Below are positions 46,759 through 55,335 of a DNA stretch of 59,066 bases, piece after piece. Each line of letters opens with the position of its first letter. Within the stretch, counting starts at the first letter, position 1. The DNA is from an uncultured Marvinbryantia sp. (GTDB lineage Bacteria; Bacillota; Clostridia; Lachnospirales; Lachnospiraceae). The translations under genes and the position numbers were made by a program. The notes below the pieces were generated by a model. The model saw only the letters and a list, made by a program, of their open reading frames with translations, did not search any database and was not told the DNA's origin. The stretch spans positions 1 through 59,066 of the forward strand of contig CALDMO010000026.1 of NCBI GenBank assembly GCA_937915375.1. The letters run 5' to 3'.

Positions 46759-48156
46759 ATGAAAAGGAAAGTGTTGGCGACATTGATGGCAGCGGCGATG
46801 GTTAGTTCCGTATTTACAGGGCTTGTAGGAGCGGAAGAAACCACAGAAGCGACGACTGAGGCAGCGGCGGAAGAGGCTGACGGAGAGAAAAATCTTCCGG
46901 AGCTGACAACGGAACCGCTGGAGATTCTTCTGTGGGATATTTCAACGGAAGATCCTTCTAAAACAATTATAGAAGATGCGGTAGCAAGATTTACTGCAGA
47001 CTATCCGAATATCAAGGTTACGCAGGTACATCAGCAGAATGATAACTACAAGCAGCAGCTGATCGTTGCCATGAGCGCGAATGAAGCACCGGATATGTAT
47101 ATGCATTGGGGCGGCGGTCCGATGGCAGAGTATTACGAATCTGGTTTTGTGAACGATATTACAGAGATGTTCAACACATATGATCATCCGGATTACATTG
47201 ATGCGGCAATCGCACAGGCTTCCTATGAAGGCAAAGTTTTGTCTATCCCGTACGGCGGACTGAGCGGATGTGATATTTTTTATAACAAGGCTATTTTTGA
47301 GGAAGTCGGAGTAGAAGTACCAACCACAATCGATGAACTGGAAGCGGTCTGTGACAAACTTCTGGAAGCAGGATATGTACCGTTTTCACTGGCAAACGGT
47401 TCAAAGTGGACAGGCTCTATGTACTATATGTATTTGGTAGCGCGCCATTCTGGAAATGATGAATTTGCAGCAGCTTACACACAGGAAGGTTCCTTTACTT
47501 CAGATGCATTTATCTGGGCTGGAACAAAGATTCAGGAATGGGTAGAAAAGGGATACTTCAACGAGGGTTACAACTCTCTGATCACTGACAACGGCGAAGA
47601 TCGTGCACTCCTGTATGACAATACCTGTGCAATGATGCTTCACGGTTCCTGGCAGACACGTTCTATTATGACGGACAGCAAAGAATGGTACGATGCAAAT
47701 TGTGGTTTATTCCGTTTCCCGGAAGACGCAGAGGCGAAAGCAGCAGGCGTTCCGCAGGATGTGGAAGTTGGTACGGCAATCGGAAACGGCTTCTCCTTCA
47801 ACTGCTGGAAAGAAGACGGTTCTGTAGATCAGGAAAAACTGGATGCGTGTTATGTACTGGCAACCCAGTATATCAATGACGATACTTATAATGAAGAACA
47901 GATGACGCTTGCAAATACGATTCCTTCTATCAAAGGATTTGAAGAAGAAGTTACAGACCCGAATATGCGTCTCGTTGCAGATGTATTTTTCCAGGCATCC
48001 AACGTACAGCTTTGGTATGACCAGTATTTGCCGGCTTCTGTAACAGAAGTTCATAAAGATTGTATGACAGAATTATTTGGACTGACAAAGACTCCGGAAG
48101 AAATCGGAAAGATGCACGATGAAGCTATGCAGGCTTACTATGCTGAGAAAGAATAA
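46759..48156 (+). CDS. Sugar ABC transporter substrate-binding protein
   Basis: Extracellular solute receptor of family 1 (MalE/MsmE), 465 residues. The signal peptide ends near GLVGA-EE and has no lipobox cysteine; a Thr/Glu/Ala-rich linker follows. Family marks are KVTQVHQQNDNYKQQLIVAM and the aromatic-rich PYGGLSGCDIFYNKAIFEE stretch. ATG 46759 lies ten bases after AAGGAGG; the longer frame to 46690 overlaps the -10 box. First gene of an importer operon that also includes a GH3 glycosidase downstream. Confidence 0.9.
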   Translation: MKRKVLATLMAAAMVSSVFTGLVGAEETTEATTEAAAEEADGEKNLPELTTEPLEILLWDISTEDPSKTIIEDAVARFTADYPNIKVTQVHQQNDNYKQQLIVAMSANEAPDMYMHWGGGPMAEYYESGFVNDITEMFNTYDHPDYIDAAIAQASYEGKVLSIPYGGLSGCDIFYNKAIFEEVGVEVPTTIDELEAVCDKLLEAGYVPFSLANGSKWTGSMYYMYLVARHSGNDEFAAAYTQEGSFTSDAFIWAGTKIQEWVEKGYFNEGYNSLITDNGEDRALLYDNTCAMMLHGSWQTRSIMTDSKEWYDANCGLFRFPEDAEAKAAGVPQDVEVGTAIGNGFSFNCWKEDGSVDQEKLDACYVLATQYINDDTYNEEQMTLANTIPSIKGFEEEVTDPNMRLVADVFFQASNVQLWYDQYLPASVTEVHKDCMTELFGLTKTPEEIGKMHDEAMQAYYAEKE

Positions 48157-48189
48157 GGAACGCTGATAGCTGAGTGTGAAAGGTGATGC

Positions 48190-48222
48190 GCCCGCAGGAA
48201 ATCTTTCCTGCGGGCAATTTTT
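48190..48222 (+). terminator. Hairpin/attenuator after the sugar receptor gene
   Basis: Strong GC-rich stem (48190-48201 with 48204-48215) followed by AA and a T8-like run. It lies between the receptor and the first permease and probably reduces permease expression relative to the receptor. Confidence 0.75.
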
Positions 48223-48303
48223 TTGAAATCTTTGCCGCAGGCAGATAAAATTTAACGTGGAGAGGCAGACGTGTGCAGAAACGGCTGCCGGAAAGGAGAC
48301 AAT

Positions 48304-49215
48304 ATGCCTGAACAGAAAACAAACAGCCTGGCAAAAGCGAGGGCGAGAAGCACAGCCACTGCGGCGACCATATTTCTGGCGCCCGCGATTCTGCTGATTC
48401 TTATTTTTATGGTCTATCCGGTTATTGATACCTTTGTAACAAGTACTTATAAATGGAACGGAATCTCCGCCGACAAGATCTTTGTCGGACTTGGAAACTG
48501 GGCAACGCTTCTGAAAGATAAATCTTTCTGGAGCGCATTTGGACATAACCTGGTCGTGATGGTATTTTCCATCCTTCTTCAGATTCCGATCGGCATGGCG
48601 CTGGCGACATTTCTGGATGCCGGCGGCAGAAAGTTTAACATTTTCAAGACCGTATGGTTCCTGCCGTATCTGATGAGCTCGGTGGCGATTGGTTTCTTAT
48701 TTAACTATGTGCTCGCTACGAACGGCGGACTATTCTCCTCCCTAGCAACTTTGATCTCCGGGCATAAGGTAAACGTAGACCTGCTAGGTAAAAATCCGCA
48801 GGCGCTGTTTGCGGTAATCGGCGTTATGGCATGGCAGTTTACCCCATTTTACATGGTGTATTTTATTGCTGGATACGGTAATATCGACACGACACTTTAT
48901 GAGGCGGCGGTGATCGATGGAGCGACCAGAAAACAGTATATCTTCAAGATTGCGATACCGCTTCTTGGTCCGATCTTTAAGACAGCATGTACCATGTCCC
49001 TGATCGGTTCTCTGAAATACTTTGATTTGATCTGGAATATGACCGGCGGCGGCCCGGCAGGTGGTACGGAACTGATGGCAACGTATATGTACAAACTGTC
49101 CTTTCAGCAATATAACATGGGCTATGGTTCCTGTGTGGCAGCGGGTATGTTTATTTTAATTACTGCGATTGCATTGCTCTTTAATAAAATTTTTGTGGTA
49201 AAGGAGGATTACTAG
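48304..49215 (+). CDS. Sugar ABC transporter permease (MalF/MsmF type)
   Basis: Membrane subunit of the sugar importer with six helices. The EAA loop is YEAAVIDGATRKQYIFKIAIPLLGP near residue 200. ATG 48304 follows AAGGAG; the upstream frame to 48271 overlaps it. 303 residues. The next permease begins one base after its stop. Confidence 0.92.
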   Translation: MPEQKTNSLAKARARSTATAATIFLAPAILLILIFMVYPVIDTFVTSTYKWNGISADKIFVGLGNWATLLKDKSFWSAFGHNLVVMVFSILLQIPIGMALATFLDAGGRKFNIFKTVWFLPYLMSSVAIGFLFNYVLATNGGLFSSLATLISGHKVNVDLLGKNPQALFAVIGVMAWQFTPFYMVYFIAGYGNIDTTLYEAAVIDGATRKQYIFKIAIPLLGPIFKTACTMSLIGSLKYFDLIWNMTGGGPAGGTELMATYMYKLSFQQYNMGYGSCVAAGMFILITAIALLFNKIFVVKEDY

Positions 49216-49216
49216 A

Positions 49217-50080
49217 ATGAACGAGAAGAAAGAAGTAGATTACCGCAAAGAGAAATTGAAATCCCGGATTGCCTGGACGATAGCAACGCTATTTGCGGTA
49301 TTCTGGGGACTTGTGGCATTAGTGCCGTTTGTATTTATGATCCTGAACTCTTTCCGTAAGCAGTTTGATATGCTTTCTCAGGGAGTTTTTCATCTGCCGG
49401 ATCCGTGGTTTTTTGATAATTATCCGGGAATCGTTCAAAATGGATTTTTTGGATATTTTTTCAGAAGCGTAATAGTGGTAGCGGTTTCGATGGTTCTGAT
49501 GCTGGCGATTTCCTCATTCGCGGCATATCCGTTGTCGCGTATGAAATTCAAATTCAGAGGGGTTATCTATGCGGGAATTGTGGCAATGATGTCTATTCCG
49601 ATGCACGTTACATTAATCCCGATTTTTAAGATGACAACAAATATTGGAATGTATGATAATCTGTTTTCGCTGGTAGGACCGTATGTGACATTCGCGTTGC
49701 CGATGGCGGTGTTTATTTTGACAGCATTTATGATGACAATTCCGAAAGAAGTGGAAGAGTCGGCGGAAATTGACGGTTGTAATAAATACAACAACTTTTT
49801 CAAAATCATCCTGCCGCTTTCTAAATCGGGACTTTCCACGCTGGCAATTTACAACGGCGTTTCCATGTGGAATGAGTTCGCATTTGCCAATACGCTGCTG
49901 CAGACACCGATGAACAAGACATTGCCGCTGGCTCTTGGACAGTTTAAGGGGGAGCATTCCATGGATATGCCGCTCATTCTTGCGGTTCTGGTATTATCCG
50001 CACTGCCAATGATTATTCTGTTTATTGTTTTCCAGGATAAGTTGGTAAAAGGTATGATGGCAGGTGCGGTAAAAGGATAA
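49217..50080 (+). CDS. Sugar ABC transporter permease (MalG/MsmG type)
   Basis: Second membrane subunit, 287 residues with six helices. The EAA-type loop is EEVEESAEIDGCNKYNNFFKIILPLSK near residue 180. No ATPase gene lies in the operon, so a shared MsmK-like ATPase elsewhere is expected. Followed by a terminator, then a separate transcript for GH3. Confidence 0.92.
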   Translation: MNEKKEVDYRKEKLKSRIAWTIATLFAVFWGLVALVPFVFMILNSFRKQFDMLSQGVFHLPDPWFFDNYPGIVQNGFFGYFFRSVIVVAVSMVLMLAISSFAAYPLSRMKFKFRGVIYAGIVAMMSIPMHVTLIPIFKMTTNIGMYDNLFSLVGPYVTFALPMAVFILTAFMMTIPKEVEESAEIDGCNKYNNFFKIILPLSKSGLSTLAIYNGVSMWNEFAFANTLLQTPMNKTLPLALGQFKGEHSMDMPLILAVLVLSALPMIILFIVFQDKLVKGMMAGAVKG

Positions 50081-50094
50081 GAGAAAAAAATTTT

Positions 50095-50121
50095 CGGCGG
50101 AGCCTGGGGCTTCGCCGTTTT
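50095..50121 (+). terminator. Terminator of the sugar ABC operon
   Basis: Ten-bp GC-rich stem (50095-50104 with 50108-50117, one G-U pair) followed by T4. Confidence 0.8.
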
Positions 50122-50198
50122 GATATGAAGAGCAATTTTTGAGAAAAAATGAGAAAAAGTCGCATAGAATTGTTTTTATTTTTTTGCTATATTATTTG

Positions 50199-50204
50199 TA
50201 TAAT
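50199..50204 (+). promoter_or_regulatory. -10 box upstream of the GH3 leader
   Basis: TATAAT at 50199-50204. No good -35 box is seen; the upstream stretch is a run of T. Initiation would fall near 50211, exactly at the start of the folded leader. Confidence 0.45.
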
Positions 50205-50210
50205 GCTGAG

Positions 50211-50377
50211 ATCAAAAAGTCATAAGCCACGTTGTGTGTACGCATAGGTGGCTTTATACTTTTTGATCCGCTCTAAAATGAGGGTACAACATGTCGGAGG
50301 CACGCGCTTACTTGCGCTGATCGTAACGAAATGCAGAATAAAGTGTGTGTATGCGTCATGGCATCCGAATTTAGAGC
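50211..50377 (+). ncRNA. Folded leader RNA of the GH3 gene, unassigned
   Basis: The transcript would open with a long hairpin: arms 50211-50230 and 50248-50267, 17 of 20 positions paired, with a 17-base loop. A second domain is closed by GCTCTAAA (50270-50277) and TTTAGAGC (50370-50377) and contains GCGC-TTACTT-GCGC (50304-50317). ACGCATA in the first loop (50240-50246) is complementary over seven bases to TATGCGT (50350-50356) in the second domain, so the two domains could kiss. I do not recognise a known riboswitch class. The closing stem ends six bases before the ribosome binding site AAGGAGG. Confidence 0.6.
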
Positions 50378-50396
50378 AGAACAAGGAGGATGAGAT

Positions 50397-52505
50397 ATGC
50401 TTAACAGAGAAGAAGCCAGAAAAAAAGCGAAAGAACTGGTTGGTAAGATGACTCTGATGGAGAAAGCGGCGCAGCTGAAATATGATGCGGCTCCGGTGGA
50501 ACGTTTGGGTGTGCCGACTTATAATTACTGGAATGAGGCGCTGCACGGCGTAGCGAGAGCAGGTACAGCGACGATGTTTCCGCAGGCAATCGGTATGGCG
50601 GCTGCATTTGATGAAGATCTGATGCAGACGATCGGTGATGTAATCGCGACCGAGGGACGCGCGAAGTATAATGAGTATTCTAAACATAATGACAGAGATA
50701 TTTATAAAGGACTGACTTTCTGGTCTCCGAACGTAAATATTTTCCGTGATCCGAGATGGGGACGCGGGCATGAGACGTACGGCGAAGATCCGTATCTGAG
50801 CAGCCGCCTCGGCGTCGGATTTGTAAAGGGACTGCAGGGAGACGGCGACGTGCTGAAATCCGCAGCCTGCGCAAAACATTTTGCGGTACATAGCGGTCCG
50901 GAAGAACTTCGCCATGAATTTAACGCGGAAGCAACTCCGAAGGATATGTGGGAAACATATCTTCCGGCATTTGAAGCGTTGGTAAAAGAAGCAAAAGTAG
51001 AATCTGTGATGGGCGCGTACAACCGTACAAACGGTGAGCCGTGCTGCGGAAGCAAAACATTGATTCAGGATCTGCTCAGAGATAAATGGGGATTTGAGGG
51101 ACATTTTACTTCTGACTGCTGGGCAATCCGTGATTTCCATGAGCATCATCATGTAACTGCTGATGCAAAAGAATCTGCGGCAATGGCTCTGAAAGCGGGA
51201 TGTGATGTAAACTGCGGAAATACCTATCTGCATCTGATGGCAGCATACGAAAAAGGTCTGATTACGGAGGAAGAAATTACTGTAGCGGCAGAGCGTCTGA
51301 TGACAAGCCGTTTCCTGCTCGGTCTGTTTGATGGCAGCGAGTATGACAGCATTCCGTACGAAAAAGTAGAATGTAAGGAGCATGTGGAGTTGGCCATTGA
51401 TGTGGCAAGAAAATCTACGGTTCTTTTGAAAAATGACGGTATTCTGCCTCTGGATAAAAAGAATTTAAAGACAATCGGTGTGGTTGGACCGAATGCGGAC
51501 AGCCGTGTTGCCCTGATTGGCAACTATCATGGAACTTCTTCCAGATACATTACGGCATTGGAAGGAATTCAGGATGAAGTGGGCGATGATGTGCGCGTGA
51601 TGTATTCGGAAGGATGCCATCTGTATAAAGATCGTTGTGAAGCATTAGCCTGGAGACAGGATCGTATTTCCGAGGCTGTGACAGTTGCGGAGCACAGTGA
51701 TGTTACTGTTGTTGTAGTAGGACTGGATGAATCGCTGGAAGGCGAAGAAATGGATACTGGAAACCATGTAGGTTCCGGTGACAAGGCGGATCTGTCTCTT
51801 CCGAAGGTACAGCAGGAGTTGATCGAAGCTGTTGCGGAAACCGGAAAGCCGTTTATTGTTGTCTTAATGGCGGGCAGCGCGATGGATCTGAATTTTGCGC
51901 AGGAGCATGCAAACGCAGTGCTGCTTCCGTGGTATCCGGGCGCACGCGGCGGTAAAGCAGTTGCGGATATTTTGTTTGGTAAATGTTCTCCGTCCGGCAA
52001 GCTGCCGATCACTTTCTATAAAGATTTGGAGGGAATGCCGGAGTTCACAGATTATACGATGAAAGGCCGCACCTATCGTTTTATGGAAGGCGAGGCACTT
52101 TATCCGTTCGGTTATGGTCTGAGTTACGCAGATATTGATGTAAAGAGTGTGTCTTTTGCAACGGCTCCGAAGACAGATGAGGATATCACGCTCAAGGTTA
52201 TTGTGGCGAATGCTTCTGATATTGCAGCAGAAGAGGTAGTTCAGGTTTATGTAAAAGATCTTGAATCTGCAAATGCGGTGAAAAATACCAGCCTGTGCTG
52301 CTTTAAGAGAATTGCAATGCAGCCGAAGGAAGAAAAAGAGATTACACTGACTGTTTCTGCAAAAGCGCTGGAGGCAGTTGATGAAAAGGGTGACAGATAC
52401 AGAGACAGTAATCGTTTTACTCTGTATGTTGGATGTTCTCAGCCGGATGGCAGAAGTACGGCGCTGACCGGAAAGAAACCGGTAGAGCTGCAGGTAGAAC
52501 TGTAA
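50397..52505 (+). CDS. GH3 beta-glycosidase (beta-xylosidase/beta-glucosidase)
   Basis: Retaining beta-glycosidase of family GH3, 702 residues. The N-terminal (alpha/beta)8 domain contains the substrate-binding KHFAVHSGPE stretch and the nucleophile Asp240 in FTSDCWAI; the alpha/beta sandwich domain follows (VVVVGLDESLEGEEMD) and then a fibronectin-III-like C-terminal domain (from about residue 600). The SDC-A-I form is common in beta-xylosidases. No signal peptide, so it acts on imported oligosaccharides. ATG 50397 lies seven bases after AAGGAGG. Confidence 0.92.
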   Translation: MLNREEARKKAKELVGKMTLMEKAAQLKYDAAPVERLGVPTYNYWNEALHGVARAGTATMFPQAIGMAAAFDEDLMQTIGDVIATEGRAKYNEYSKHNDRDIYKGLTFWSPNVNIFRDPRWGRGHETYGEDPYLSSRLGVGFVKGLQGDGDVLKSAACAKHFAVHSGPEELRHEFNAEATPKDMWETYLPAFEALVKEAKVESVMGAYNRTNGEPCCGSKTLIQDLLRDKWGFEGHFTSDCWAIRDFHEHHHVTADAKESAAMALKAGCDVNCGNTYLHLMAAYEKGLITEEEITVAAERLMTSRFLLGLFDGSEYDSIPYEKVECKEHVELAIDVARKSTVLLKNDGILPLDKKNLKTIGVVGPNADSRVALIGNYHGTSSRYITALEGIQDEVGDDVRVMYSEGCHLYKDRCEALAWRQDRISEAVTVAEHSDVTVVVVGLDESLEGEEMDTGNHVGSGDKADLSLPKVQQELIEAVAETGKPFIVVLMAGSAMDLNFAQEHANAVLLPWYPGARGGKAVADILFGKCSPSGKLPITFYKDLEGMPEFTDYTMKGRTYRFMEGEALYPFGYGLSYADIDVKSVSFATAPKTDEDITLKVIVANASDIAAEEVVQVYVKDLESANAVKNTSLCCFKRIAMQPKEEKEITLTVSAKALEAVDEKGDRYRDSNRFTLYVGCSQPDGRSTALTGKKPVELQVEL

Positions 52506-52524
52506 AATAAATAATGGTAAGTTT

Positions 52525-52575
52525 CAGCCCGGAAGTGTCTGAGGAAGACAGCCGGGCTGGAAAATTATTTTCTGT
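52525..52575 (+). terminator. Hairpin after the GH3 gene
   Basis: CAGCCCGG (52525-52532) pairs with CCGGGCTG (52552-52559), with an inner TGTCT/AGACA stem. A mixed A/T-rich tail follows, not a clean T-run, so termination may be partial. Confidence 0.6.
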
Positions 52576-52751
52576 ATAGAAGAAATTGTTTCTAAAAACA
52601 GGAAGTATCGGTTGAGGATTCTGCAGAATTGATATAAAATGGTGTCAGGATCAGAAAAATGTGGGTGTAAAATGAAATACAGCAATGATTTTGAGCCGGA
52701 TATTAGAATGGAAATATGAAGCGGACAACAGAAGAGCAGGGGGAAATGAAA

Positions 52752-53795
52752 ATGGAAGGTATGATGAAAACGGCTGTTATGACGGGGGTTATGGAAGTAG
52801 AGATCCAACAGCGCCCGATTCCGCAGCCAAAAGACAATGAAGTTCTGGTAAAAGTAGAATATGTTGGAATCTGTGGCTCGGATCTGCATTATTATGAAGC
52901 GGGCCGTATTGGAGATTTTGTGGTGGAGCCGCCGTTTGTACTTGGACATGAAGCAGGCGGTACGGTTGTAGAAGTCGGAGCGAATGTAAAACATCTGAAG
53001 GTGGGAGACCGTGTGGCAATGGAACCCGGCAAAACCTGCGGACAGTGTGAATTCTGCAAGGCGGGCAAATATAATCTCTGTAAAGATGTTATTTTCTTTG
53101 CGACGCCGCCGGTAGACGGGGTATTTCAGGAGTACGTGGCGCATGAGGCAGGGCTTTGCTTTAAACTTCCGGAAAATGTATCTACCATGGAAGGCGCATT
53201 GATCGAACCGTTGGCAGTAGGTATGCACGCGGCAAAGCAGGGAGGCGCTTGTCTTGGACAGACAGCGGTTGTCACAGGCGCAGGCTGTATCGGTTTGGTA
53301 ACGCTTCTGTCATTAAAAGCAATGGGTGTTTCAAAAGTGGTCGTTGTGGATGTGATGGAAAAGCGTCTGAAAAAAGCGCTGGAACTCGGTGCGGATGTGG
53401 TGATCAACGGTAAAGAGGAAGATACCGTTGCAAGGCTCATGGAGATCACGGAAGGAAGAGGTTTTGATCTTGGAATTGATACTGCGGGTTCCCAGATTAC
53501 GGCGACGCAGCTGATTAAGGGGGCGAACAAAGGGGCAACAATCGTGTTTGTCGGCTACAGCCCGACAGGTATGATGGAGCTGCCGATCGGTATGTCTCTT
53601 GACAAGGAGTTGACTTTTAAGACGGTATTCCGTTATAGAAATATTTATCCGATGGCGATTGAAGCAGTTGCAAGCGGAAAAATTAATATCAAAGATATTG
53701 TGACAGATTATTTTGAGCTGGATGATATCAAGAACGCGTTGGATTCCTGCGTTCATAATAAGGCAGATATTGTAAAAGGTGTTATTAAAGTGTAA
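52752..53795 (+). CDS. Zinc-dependent medium-chain dehydrogenase (xylitol/sorbitol type)
   Basis: NAD(P)-dependent polyol dehydrogenase of the sorbitol/xylitol group. Catalytic zinc ligands are in CGSDLHYYE and GHEAGG, the structural-zinc lobe is CGQCEFCKAGKYNLC, and the Rossmann motif is TGAGCIGLV near residue 175. ATG 52752 was chosen because AGGGGGA lies seven bases upstream; ATG 52746 is too close to it, and further upstream starts lack a site. Length is 347 residues, the usual size. Behind GH3, it fits pentose or polyol use. Confidence 0.88.
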   Translation: MEGMMKTAVMTGVMEVEIQQRPIPQPKDNEVLVKVEYVGICGSDLHYYEAGRIGDFVVEPPFVLGHEAGGTVVEVGANVKHLKVGDRVAMEPGKTCGQCEFCKAGKYNLCKDVIFFATPPVDGVFQEYVAHEAGLCFKLPENVSTMEGALIEPLAVGMHAAKQGGACLGQTAVVTGAGCIGLVTLLSLKAMGVSKVVVVDVMEKRLKKALELGADVVINGKEEDTVARLMEITEGRGFDLGIDTAGSQITATQLIKGANKGATIVFVGYSPTGMMELPIGMSLDKELTFKTVFRYRNIYPMAIEAVASGKINIKDIVTDYFELDDIKNALDSCVHNKADIVKGVIKV

Positions 53796-53802
53796 AAAAT
53801 CC

Positions 53803-53832
53803 TTGACTTGCGCCATGCGCCTGTGATAAACT
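53803..53832 (+). promoter_or_regulatory. Promoter of the rpmG-secE-nusG operon
   Basis: TTGACT (53803-53808) and TAAACT (53827-53832), spacer 18 bases; GATAAA with spacer 16 is an alternative -10. Confidence 0.5.
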
Positions 53833-53920
53833 ACATAGGCGTATGGAAGTAAGTCTTTTTTTTATGTCCAAAATCCTGTGATTTGCAGGACAGAATAAGT
53901 TTGAGAGCGAGGTGGAAGTT

Positions 53921-54070
53921 GTGCGCACAAGAATCACATTGGCATGTACGGAATGTAAACAGCGAAATTACAACACGACAAAAGACAAAAAGAACCATCC
54001 TGACAGAATGGAAACCCAGAAATACTGCAGATTCTGCAAGAAACACACACTGCATAAAGAAACAAAATAG
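53921..54070 (+). CDS. rpmG: Ribosomal protein L33 (zinc type)
   Basis: Short protein of the large ribosomal subunit, 49 residues, with the two zinc-binding pairs CTEC (residues 9-12) and CRFC (36-39) and the conserved YNTTKDKKN stretch. It starts with GTG 53921, six bases after GAGGTGG. It lies directly before secE, its usual neighbour. Confidence 0.95.
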   Translation: MRTRITLACTECKQRNYNTTKDKKNHPDRMETQKYCRFCKKHTLHKETK

Positions 54071-54096
54071 TTTCGGGCAGGTGAAAGGAGAATAGT

Positions 54097-54303
54097 ATGG
54101 GAGAAGTTTCGAAGAAGGACAAAACCCAGAAGGTCAAATGGATAGATGGTTTGAAAGCGGAATTCCGCAAAGTTATCTGGCCTGACCGCAAAGATCTCAC
54201 AAAGCAGACCACCGCAGTAGTTGTCGTATCACTGGCGCTGGGCGTGATCATTTCGATCGTGGACAGTATTGTACAGTACGGCATTGATTTCTTGATTAAG
54301 TAA
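54097..54303 (+). CDS. secE: Preprotein translocase subunit SecE
   Basis: Single-helix essential subunit of the Sec translocon, 68 residues. The family signature is EFRKVIWPDRKDL before one C-terminal membrane helix. AAAGGAG precedes the ATG. nusG follows after 15 bases. Confidence 0.97.
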   Translation: MGEVSKKDKTQKVKWIDGLKAEFRKVIWPDRKDLTKQTTAVVVVSLALGVIISIVDSIVQYGIDFLIK

Positions 54304-54318
54304 GGACAAGGTGAGCAT

Positions 54319-54834
54319 ATGTCAGAAGCAAACTGGTATGTAGTTCATACCTACTCTGGTTACGAGAACAAGGTAAAGGCAAATATTGAAAAAACAATTG
54401 AAAACAGACATCTGGAAGACCAGATCTTGGAGGTCTGCGTGCCGCTTCAGGATGTTGTGGAGTTGAAAAACGGTGTTTCGAAAACAGTTCAGAAGAAGAT
54501 GTTTCCGGGCTATGTGCTCCTCAATATGGTGATGAATGACGACACATGGTATGTGGTCAGAAATACACGCGGTGTAACCGGATTTGTCGGCCCGGGGTCA
54601 AAGCCTGTACCGCTTACCGAAGCAGAAATGGGATCTTTGGGAATTAAGGTTGAAAACGTAAATGTGGACTTCGAGGTAGGAGACATGGTAAATGTCACCG
54701 GAGGTGTCTGGAAAGATACAGTCGGAGTTGTTCAGACGATCAATGAAAGCAAACAGATCGTTACCATCAACGTAGAACTGTTTGGTCGCGAAACACCAGT
54801 AGAAATAAGTTTCGCAGAAGTAAAGAAAATGTAG
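54319..54834 (+). CDS. nusG: Transcription factor NusG
   Basis: Transcription elongation/termination factor, 171 residues. The NGN domain begins NWYVVHTYSGYENKVK, and the C-terminal KOW motif is FEVGDMVNVTGGVWKDTVG. In Gram-positive bacteria it also stimulates pausing. The gene sits in the usual secE-nusG-rplK-rplA order. Confidence 0.98.
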   Translation: MSEANWYVVHTYSGYENKVKANIEKTIENRHLEDQILEVCVPLQDVVELKNGVSKTVQKKMFPGYVLLNMVMNDDTWYVVRNTRGVTGFVGPGSKPVPLTEAEMGSLGIKVENVNVDFEVGDMVNVTGGVWKDTVGVVQTINESKQIVTINVELFGRETPVEISFAEVKKM

Positions 54835-54864
54835 GTCATCCGTCAATTCGCAGGCGGTTAGACA

Positions 54865-54893
54865 GTGGGAGGGAAATCCCCCGACAATACCAC
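54865..54893 (+). promoter_or_regulatory. L1-type operator before rplK
   Basis: RNA fold closed by GUGG (54865-54868) and CCAC (54890-54893) with an inner GGG/CCC helix around AAAU and an unequal internal loop. It resembles the L1-binding site of 23S rRNA, the known mimic used for L1 autoregulation. A second copy precedes rplA. Confidence 0.6.
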
Positions 54894-54909
54894 AAGGAGG
54901 TGCCTTATT

Positions 54910-55335
54910 ATGGCAAAGAAAGTAACAGGTTATATTAAATTACAGATTCCTGCTGGTAAAGCAACACCAGCACCGCCAGTTGGTCCGGCACTCGGACAGC
55001 ATGGTGTAAATATTGTTCAGTTTACAAAGGAGTTCAATGCAAGAACAGCAGATAAGGGAGATCTGATCATCCCGGTTGTTATCACTGTTTATGCTGACAG
55101 AAGCTTCAGCTTCATCACAAAGACTCCGCCTGCAGCAGTTCTGCTGAAAAAAGCCTGCAACCTGAAATCAGGTTCCGGCGCTCCGAACAAAACAAAAGTT
55201 GCTACTATCAGCAAAGATAAAGTTCGTGAAATCGCAGAAATGAAAATGCCGGATCTGAACGCAGCAAGCGTTGAAGCTGCTATGAGCATGATCGCAGGTA
55301 CAGCAAGAAGTATGGGTATCACGGTAGAGGAATAG
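54910..55335 (+). CDS. rplK: Ribosomal protein L11
   Basis: Protein of the GTPase-associated centre, 141 residues. The N-terminus KLQIPAGKATPAPPVGPALG and the FNARTADK stretch are diagnostic. ATG 54910 follows AAGGAGG; the longer frame to 54865 lies within the L1-type operator. Confidence 0.98.
   Translation: MAKKVTGYIKLQIPAGKATPAPPVGPALGQHGVNIVQFTKEFNARTADKGDLIIPVVITVYADRSFSFITKTPPAAVLLKKACNLKSGSGAPNKTKVATISKDKVREIAEMKMPDLNAASVEAAMSMIAGTARSMGITVEE

Noticed and set aside
50248..50451. 67-codon frame across the GH3 leader
   Set aside because: No ribosome binding site, runs through the folded leader and into GH3 in another frame.
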